20,556 nt of DNA, from positions 1-20,556 of the forward strand of contig JBBIJX010000029.1 in NCBI GenBank assembly GCA_037445775.1, given 5' to 3'. A model generated the notes under the pieces. It ran no database searches. It saw only the letters and a list, made by a program, of their open reading frames with translations, and was not told the DNA's origin. Origin of the DNA: JBBUX01 sp037445775 (GTDB taxonomy: Bacteria > Actinomycetota > Coriobacteriia > Anaerosomatales > PHET01). The position numbers and the translations under genes were made by a program. Shown one piece after another: positions 16,508 to 20,556 of this stretch (within the stretch, counting starts at the first letter, position 1; each line of letters begins with the position of its first letter).

Positions 16508-17080
16508 TCAGTAGACGGGCCCTTCCGGCGCCGCGGCTCTGAACTGCTGCCACACACGCCGCTTGCGCCCCTCGTCACCGAGCGCCTCCTCGAGGCCGTC
16601 GACGGCCACGAGTCTGCGCCCGCCTGCTTGCACGACGATGCCGAATGCGAGCGGCTCGATGTCGAATGCCTCTGCGAGATCGTCAGCGGCGACGCGATCG
16701 AGTGCGATGATGGTGCCGGCATCAACGGCCTCGAGCTGTCCACGCAGACGCGCTGCGCGCGCGGCGGGCTCGATCGACGGCTCCGGCCTTGAAACCGTCC
16801 GGAAGACCGCGCCGGTGCTCCAGCCCAAAGCATCGAGAGCGCGGTCGGCCGCCTCACCGTCCGCCCCGGTCACCGCGCCGCCGCCCGACGCCTCGGCAGG
16901 GCCCGGGAGTCCTTTCACCAGCGCCACCTCGGCGATAAGCGCGCCGCTCAATGGGACTACGTCGGACCCCGGAGCGCACCGGTCGGCTGCCGCCAGTTCC
17001 GCCCTCGCGCGCGCCTCATGCTCCGCGCGGATGTGCTCGGCCCGCGCCGCGAACGCTGCGTCGCCCTCATGCGTGGTCAT
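16508..17080 (-). CDS. Degenerate family 4 uracil-DNA glycosylase-like protein
   Basis: The 190-residue protein shows a faint but ordered match to family 4 uracil-DNA glycosylases. VALVKGLPGPAE (52-63) sits where VMFVGEAPGAEE is expected. It is followed by GGGAVTGADGEAADRALDAL (66-85) for the GRPFVG-x-AG helix, RLRGQLEAVDAGTIIALDRVA (111-131) for the L-x-Q-I/L-x-x-I-x-P-x-x-I-V-x-LG strand, and RKRRVWQQF near the end. The Fe-S cysteines are absent (only Cys35 remains), as are the catalytic motif and the HPS/T loop, so it is unlikely to be an active glycosylase. Start ATG 17080 overlaps the epimerase stop (ATGA); an ATG at 17101 would add seven residues. It is the third gene of a sortase-epimerase operon. 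The family call is inference. Confidence 0.6.
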   Translation of the reverse strand: MTTHEGDAAFAARAEHIRAEHEARARAELAAADRCAPGSDVVPLSGALIAEVALVKGLPGPAEASGGGAVTGADGEAADRALDALGWSTGAVFRTVSRPEPSIEPAARAARLRGQLEAVDAGTIIALDRVAADDLAEAFDIEPLAFGIVVQAGGRRLVAVDGLEEALGDEGRKRRVWQQFRAAAPEGPVY

Positions 17081-18015
17081 GACGACGCGAACCAGCGCCA
17101 TGTCATCGCGAGGCCCGTCTCAAGCTCGACCCGCGCCCTGAATCCGAAGGCGGCTTCCGCCTTGGCGGGGTCCAGCGCGCTGTGTTGGATCTCGCCCTCT
17201 CGCGCTGGCTCCCGCACGTCCGGACCGAAGTAGCCCGACGCCACCCGCAGCGACAGGAGTAGTTGCTCGACGCTCGTACGAGCACCGGTGGAGATGTTGT
17301 AAGCGGAGCCCCCGGTGTTTTCGCCCACCAGCGGCCCAGGCGTCCCTAGCGCCGCAATCAGTGCGGCAACGACGTCTCCCACGTAGATGAAGTCCCGCGT
17401 CTGAGTCCCATCACCGAACACCCTCGGCGGCTCACCCCGGCGGATCCGGTCGCAGAAGATCGCGACGACACCGCCCTCGCCCGATGCGTCCTGGCGCGGC
17501 CCGTAGACGTTCGAGAAGCGAAAGCTGGCGAAGTCGGTGCCGCTACCGGCGAGTCCGTCGGCAAGCGCGGCCTCGGCAGCAAGCTTCGAACGGCCGTAGG
17601 GATTCTGGGGCTCTTTGCGCGCCGTCTCGGGCAACGGGACGTGCTCCGGCTCACCGTAGACCGCCGCCGAGGACGCTGAGATCACACGCCGAGCCCCGGC
17701 ATCGCGTGCCGCGAGCGCGACAGCCCGTGTCCCTTCGACATTGACTGCCCAGTCATGCTCCGGGTTCGCGATCGAGGCCGTGACGCTCGCCTGCGCCGCC
17801 AGGTGCACCACGACCTCAGGACGGAACTCGTGCATCACGACGCCCAGCTCCTCATCGAGGATGTCGAGCTTCCTGAAGCCGGCCCGCGGCTCGACGTTGG
17901 CCATCGACCCGGTCGACAAGTCGTCGACGACGGAGACCTCATGGCCGGCGGCAAGCAACGCGAAGACGAGGTTGCTCCCTATGAATCCGGCGCCGCCGGT
18001 GACGAAGACCCTCAC
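17077..18015 (-). CDS. NAD-dependent sugar-nucleotide epimerase/dehydratase (UDP-glucose 4-epimerase-like)
   Basis: The 312-residue extended SDR protein begins MRVFVTGGAGFIGSN, the Rossmann GxxGxxG, with DDLSTG near 31-36 for NAD(P) selection. The active site shows SASSAAVYGE (about 113-122) and Tyr140-x3-Lys144 (YGRSK). FSNVYGPRQ, FGDGTQTRDFIYVGDV and YNISTG are typical of the GalE/RmlB branch. It probably interconverts a nucleotide sugar for cell-surface glycans; the substrate is not readable. I start it at GTG 18015, with GGAGG seven bases upstream. The frame is open for about 110 codons further, but that stretch is antisense-like and overlaps the sortase. It lies 26 bp after the sortase gene and overlaps the next gene. 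Confidence 0.92.
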   Translation of the reverse strand: MRVFVTGGAGFIGSNLVFALLAAGHEVSVVDDLSTGSMANVEPRAGFRKLDILDEELGVVMHEFRPEVVVHLAAQASVTASIANPEHDWAVNVEGTRAVALAARDAGARRVISASSAAVYGEPEHVPLPETARKEPQNPYGRSKLAAEAALADGLAGSGTDFASFRFSNVYGPRQDASGEGGVVAIFCDRIRRGEPPRVFGDGTQTRDFIYVGDVVAALIAALGTPGPLVGENTGGSAYNISTGARTSVEQLLLSLRVASGYFGPDVREPAREGEIQHSALDPAKAEAAFGFRARVELETGLAMTWRWFASS

Positions 18016-18041
18016 GCACCCGCCTCCCTCAGCTCGGCGAG

Positions 18042-18755
18042 CTAGTTCACCAGTCGCCTGACCTCGACAAGCTTCGCCTGCACGATCAACCGCAGCCGCG
18101 CGCTGTACGGCGGATGGCACGCCGTCAACGTAAGCACCGGCTCCGACGTGTCCGCGACCACATCGACGCGGTCCGGCGTCACGGTGAAGCTGCGCACCAC
18201 CTCGTACGTATAACGGCGGTAAGGCGAGTAGAACGAGATGGTAGCACCCTTCTTCAGGCGATCGATCCGCCGGAATGGTGCGCCGTACGTGGTGCGATGG
18301 CCGGAGACGCCCACGTTGCCGGTAGGACCCGGCACGCCCGTGTAGTCGATCCATCCGGGGCCGCGTTTGAGGTCTTGCGCGCGCACCCCTTTGATCACCA
18401 TCGCGTCCAGACGGGCGTCATCGGCCACGATCCTTCCGAACACCCCGCCTGGGGCAAGATCGTCGAAGTAGGCCGCGTCTTCTAAGTCCCACCCCTCGAA
18501 GTCGAAGGCAGGCCCGGCTTCTGCGACCTCTTCCCTGAGGACAGCGGCGGGCGCCTGTTCGCGTAGATCGGTCTGCTCGACATGTGCGACCGTCCCGGTC
18601 AAGACGTAGTAGCTCAGCAGACCCACGGCGACGCCCAAGAAGACGTCGCCCAGGACGCCCGACGCGAAGCGAGACCGCGATCCCGCGCGCGATGCCGTTG
18701 CTTCCACGCTCACGCTCGCGCCGCCCTTCCCAGCTCCAAACGGGTCAGGATCCAC
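18042..18755 (-). CDS. Class E-type sortase
   Basis: The 237-residue membrane-anchored transpeptidase has a cytoplasmic N-terminus, a helix at about 32-55, and a sortase domain from about 105. His153 is in SGHRTTYGAPF, Cys213 in VLTLTACHPPYSA and Arg220 in SARLRLIVQ, giving the full catalytic triad. The GHRTTYGAPF form and the TLTxCHP site resemble class E enzymes of actinobacteria. It should cleave sorting signals and attach proteins to the cell wall or join pilins. The GTG at 18755 has no clear SD; a GTG at 18713 follows GGGAAGGG and is a credible alternative. It heads an operon with the epimerase and UDG-like genes and diverges from the riboswitch-led gene. Confidence 0.92.
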   Translation of the reverse strand: MDPDPFGAGKGGASVSVEATASRAGSRSRFASGVLGDVFLGVAVGLLSYYVLTGTVAHVEQTDLREQAPAAVLREEVAEAGPAFDFEGWDLEDAAYFDDLAPGGVFGRIVADDARLDAMVIKGVRAQDLKRGPGWIDYTGVPGPTGNVGVSGHRTTYGAPFRRIDRLKKGATISFYSPYRRYTYEVVRSFTVTPDRVDVVADTSEPVLTLTACHPPYSARLRLIVQAKLVEVRRLVN

Positions 18756-18809
18756 TCTGTGACGATGCTCACGTCGTCGCTGTGACAGAGATTACAGATA
18801 CCCGTAAAG

Positions 18810-18837
18810 ATTCTAGCTCGCTGCGCCGATACTCCAA
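18810..18837 (-). promoter_or_regulatory. Sortase operon promoter
   Basis: On the - strand TTGGAG (18832-18837) and TAGAAT (18810-18815) are 16 bases apart. The predicted start near 18803 lies about 50 bases before the first sortase start codon. Confidence 0.45.
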
Positions 18838-18872
18838 GTGCACGGACTTTGAGAACCGCACATCGGCACGAG

Positions 18873-18967
18873 CTCCCAGATAAGGGCACGGCGGATCGAA
18901 AGATCCGCTTCGCAAAGTCACGGGTCTACCGGAGGTTCGCCTCCCACGACAGCCGGACCGCCGGGAC
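18873..18967 (+). ncRNA. c-di-GMP-I (GEMM) riboswitch aptamer
   Basis: The order of conserved elements fits GEMM-I. AAGGGCA (18882-18888) comes first, then a seven-pair hairpin capped by a GAAA tetraloop (arms 18891-18897 and 18902-18908). CGCAAAGTCACGGGTCTACC (18911-18930) follows, close to the consensus CGCAAAGCCACGGGCCTA. A UUCG-capped stem (18931-18944) and ACGACAGCCGGACCGCC (18946-18962), close to the consensus ACGATAGCCGGGCTGCC, complete it. A closing stem pairs TCCC (18874-18877) with GGGA (18963-18966). The aptamer lies about 100 nt before the secreted HExxH gene. Whether the ligand is c-di-GMP or the related 3',3'-cGAMP depends on one specificity base that needs an alignment. Confidence 0.85.
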
Positions 18968-18985
18968 GAGACCGTCGGATGACAC

Positions 18986-19033
18986 CGATCCGGATCCGCC
19001 CAGCGCACGAGAACCAGGGGTGGAGCCGGATCG
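18986..19033 (+). promoter_or_regulatory. Candidate riboswitch expression platform
   Basis: GATCCGCC (18993-19000) is fully complementary to GGCGGATC (18890-18897) in the aptamer and repeats its natural partner arm. CGATCCGG (18986-18993) can instead pair with CCGGATCG (19026-19033). These pairings exclude one another and so could couple ligand binding to downstream structure. There is no U-tract, so translational or Rho-dependent control is possible. Confidence 0.45.
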
Positions 19034-19067
19034 ATGTGCACCGAGGCTCGTTCAGGGGGCACACCCG

Positions 19068-19616
19068 ATGAAGACCCACTACAAGAGAGTCACCGGGATC
19101 GCGGTCACGGCGGCGATCGCTCTCGCCGCTTTCGCGCTCGCTGCTCCTGCCGGCGCGCTCGACCCCTATACACCCGCTCTCGATCCTGACGCGGCGCCGG
19201 CCGTCGTTGCCAACGCCGACGACGTTGCGACGTATCGCCCGGTCGCGGCCGCCAAGAAGGCCGCACCGGTGCCCGCTCCGGCGAAGAGCCGTCCGCGGGG
19301 CACCAGCAGCGCGGCGGTCATGCCGGCCAAGGCCGCGAGCGGCGGAGGCGGCGGTTCAGCCGAACAGATCCTTGCCGGGCTGATCGCGCGCTACCCCATC
19401 CTTGCGGGCACAACGGTCCAGTACGGCGACGCCCGCGGCTATCAGGCCGTCGCTTACTACCGCAGCGGACGCATCGTGATCAGCAAGAACCACACGGCAA
19501 GCCTCAGCCGCATCCTGAATCACGAGGTCTGGCACATCATCGACTACCGCGACAACGGCAAGATCGACTGGGGCGAGAGCGTACCCCCGAAGAACGCGGC
19601 GAGCTTCCGCAACTAA
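19068..19616 (+). CDS. Small secreted HExxH protein (putative metallopeptidase) under riboswitch control
   Basis: The 182-residue protein has a signal peptide (KTHYKR, then a hydrophobic core, with cleavage near AGA-LD at 30/31). A low-complexity Ala/Pro/Lys linker (about 55-95, ending in GGGGG) leads to a compact C-terminal domain (97-182). That domain carries NHEVWHIIDYRDNG, with His152, Glu153 and His156 forming HExxH. Asp159 and Glu170 (IDWGESVPP) are candidates for a third zinc ligand. The domain is only about 85 residues, small for a peptidase. I do not recognise the family. ATG 19068 is chosen for the signal peptide and AGGGGG upstream; an in-frame extension through the riboswitch is rejected. 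Its neighbours (sortase, LPFTG protein) suggest a surface substrate. Confidence 0.8.
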   Translation: MKTHYKRVTGIAVTAAIALAAFALAAPAGALDPYTPALDPDAAPAVVANADDVATYRPVAAAKKAAPVPAPAKSRPRGTSSAAVMPAKAASGGGGGSAEQILAGLIARYPILAGTTVQYGDARGYQAVAYYRSGRIVISKNHTASLSRILNHEVWHIIDYRDNGKIDWGESVPPKNAASFRN

Positions 19617-19644
19617 CAGCATCGCAGTTCAGCACCCGGCGCGA

Positions 19645-19670
19645 GGAGAGGCCGCTCGCGCGGCCTCTCC
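19645..19670. terminator. Perfect hairpin between two convergent genes
   Basis: GGAGAGGCCGC (19645-19655) and GCGGCCTCTCC (19660-19670) form an 11-pair stem with loop TCGC. It lies 29 bp after the HExxH gene and 52 bp beyond the stop of the convergent surface protein. There is no U-tract. It is probably a bidirectional terminator. Confidence 0.75.
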
Positions 19671-19721
19671 CGGCTTCGCGTGACAGCCTCCCATCAGGGG
19701 CGAGGCCGTGCCCCTCACGCG

Positions 19722-20556
19722 CTATGAGACCTGCCGGCCCAGCCTGCGCAGGAACGCGCCCAGAGCCAGCGCCATGAACGCGCCGAACCCGATCACCCCG
19801 AACTCGCCGCCTGTGAAGGGCAGGAAGGGCTCGGGGATCTCGACTCGCCACGTGTCGGTGTCGTTGTCGGGGTTCTTGTCGTCGGGGGCGCTCACGCGCA
19901 CGACGTTGTCGATGCGGGCCACGCTCTCGGGCAGGTCGTCTGCGACCTTGAGCGTGTAGGTGATCGTCTTCGCGCCGTCCTCGGGCGAGAGCGGACCGCC
20001 GATCCTCCACGTGATGACCCCGCCTGCGACCGTGCCGCCGCCGGCATCGACGACGCTCATGTAGCGCTCGTCGAAGTCGTCGGTGATCACGATGTCGACG
20101 GCGTCGCCTTCGCCCACGTTTCTGTAGGTGAGCGTGTAGGTGACCCTGTCACCGGCCTCGACCTCGGTCTTGTCGGCGGACTTCTCGATCGACATGTCCG
20201 GATCGAGAGGTGGGGTGAACGGTAGGCCCACCTCGACGAACGCGTCATCGGTGGCGCTCACCTGGTTGCCGAAGCGGTCGGTGCCCGTCGCGGTCGCGAT
20301 GTTGGTCGTGTCCTCGGTGGGCGCCGCGCTCCTCGTGAACGTCATCGAGGCTCCGAGCAGGCTCGGGATCGTGCCGACGTCGCCGAGCTTGTCATCGGTG
20401 ATCGTGACGTTGATGAGTTCGACGTCGCCCGTGTTGGTCACGGTGAAGGTGTAGGTGACTGTCTCGCCGAGCACGATCTCTGCGCTCGAGACCGTCTTGA
20501 CGATGCCGATGGCGGGCGCCACCACGTCGACGGCGGCGTCGTCACTCGCGCTCACC
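19722..20556 (-). CDS. LPFTG-anchored surface protein with DUF11-like repeats, N-terminus outside the window
   Basis: The frame is open to the right edge, so only the last 277 or so residues are seen. They comprise two DUF11-like beta-sandwich repeats with the typical GETVTYTFTVTNTGDVELINV and GDRVTYTLTYRNVGEGDAVDI cores followed by ITDD. The end of a further upstream repeat is seen as VSASDDA at the edge, echoed by VSATDDA later. Between the repeats is a proline-rich linker (GLPFTPPLDPDMS). The C-terminus is a sorting signal: LPFTG (19809-19823), a hydrophobic span and the basic tail RRLGRQ. It should be cut between Thr and Gly by a sortase and fixed to the wall. The first visible GTG at the edge is not its real start. 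Confidence 0.9.
   Translation of the reverse strand, partial: VSASDDAAVDVVAPAIGIVKTVSSAEIVLGETVTYTFTVTNTGDVELINVTITDDKLGDVGTIPSLLGASMTFTRSAAPTEDTTNIATATGTDRFGNQVSATDDAFVEVGLPFTPPLDPDMSIEKSADKTEVEAGDRVTYTLTYRNVGEGDAVDIVITDDFDERYMSVVDAGGGTVAGGVITWRIGGPLSPEDGAKTITYTLKVADDLPESVARIDNVVRVSAPDDKNPDNDTDTWRVEIPEPFLPFTGGEFGVIGFGAFMALALGAFLRRLGRQVS

Noticed and set aside
18016..18354. N-terminal extension of the epimerase
   Set aside because: It overlaps the sortase coding region, has no SDR homology, and a good SD precedes GTG 18015.
18870..19040. c-di-AMP (ydaO) riboswitch, because of the GAACCAGGGGTG stretch at 19011-19022
   Set aside because: The upstream elements match GEMM-I in order and detail, while the ydaO core is not found; the resemblance is limited to one short string.

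Overview
The window is high-GC bacterial DNA whose gene order points to an actinobacterium. The block dnaK-grpE-dnaJ-hspR-clpB, with a MerR-type HspR in the operon and a HAIR-like operator ahead of dnaK, is an actinobacterial signature. A clostridial-type 2[4Fe-4S] ferredoxin, a class E-type sortase and a c-di-GMP-I riboswitch fit a Coriobacteriia-like, probably anaerobic member of Actinomycetota. The genus is not determinable from the sequence alone.

Layout. Positions 1-85 hold the start of an exported protein that leaves the window on the left (- strand). Positions 237-3694 hold a methionine operon on the - strand: promoter, a 34-residue Met-rich leader peptide, metY, metX and metW, with metY/metX abutting and metX/metW overlapping. 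Positions 3846-4887 (+) carry a flavin reductase-like protein and a four-helix membrane protein (HsmA-like) that looks leaderless. Positions 4909-7067 (-) form a potassium-uptake unit: a 42-residue single-span peptide, TrkH, and an exported OB-fold-like protein with a C-terminal membrane anchor, all tightly coupled. Positions 7346-7831 (-) encode Hsp20. Divergent from it is a solitary DUF1016/YhcG-type PDDEXK nuclease (7999-9033) with a ribosome binding site buried in a perfect hairpin. Positions 9039-16064 (-) are the main heat-shock operon. A divergent ferredoxin (16213-16401) ends in a strong hairpin.

Positions 16508-20556 form a cell-surface region. A - strand operon encodes a sortase, an NAD-dependent sugar epimerase and a catalytically degenerate relative of family 4 uracil-DNA glycosylase. 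Divergent from the sortase, a c-di-GMP-I (GEMM) riboswitch leads a small secreted HExxH protein. Convergent with that gene is an LPFTG-anchored surface protein with DUF11-like repeats.

The most exciting element is this last block: a riboswitch-controlled secreted metallopeptidase candidate beside a sortase and a sortase substrate. It recalls the Clostridioides difficile logic in which c-di-GMP controls both a secreted protease and the anchored adhesins it releases, but with a different protease sequence. The second is the Met-codon-rich leader peptide ahead of metYXW, a candidate ribosome-mediated attenuator. Both are read from sequence and not tested.
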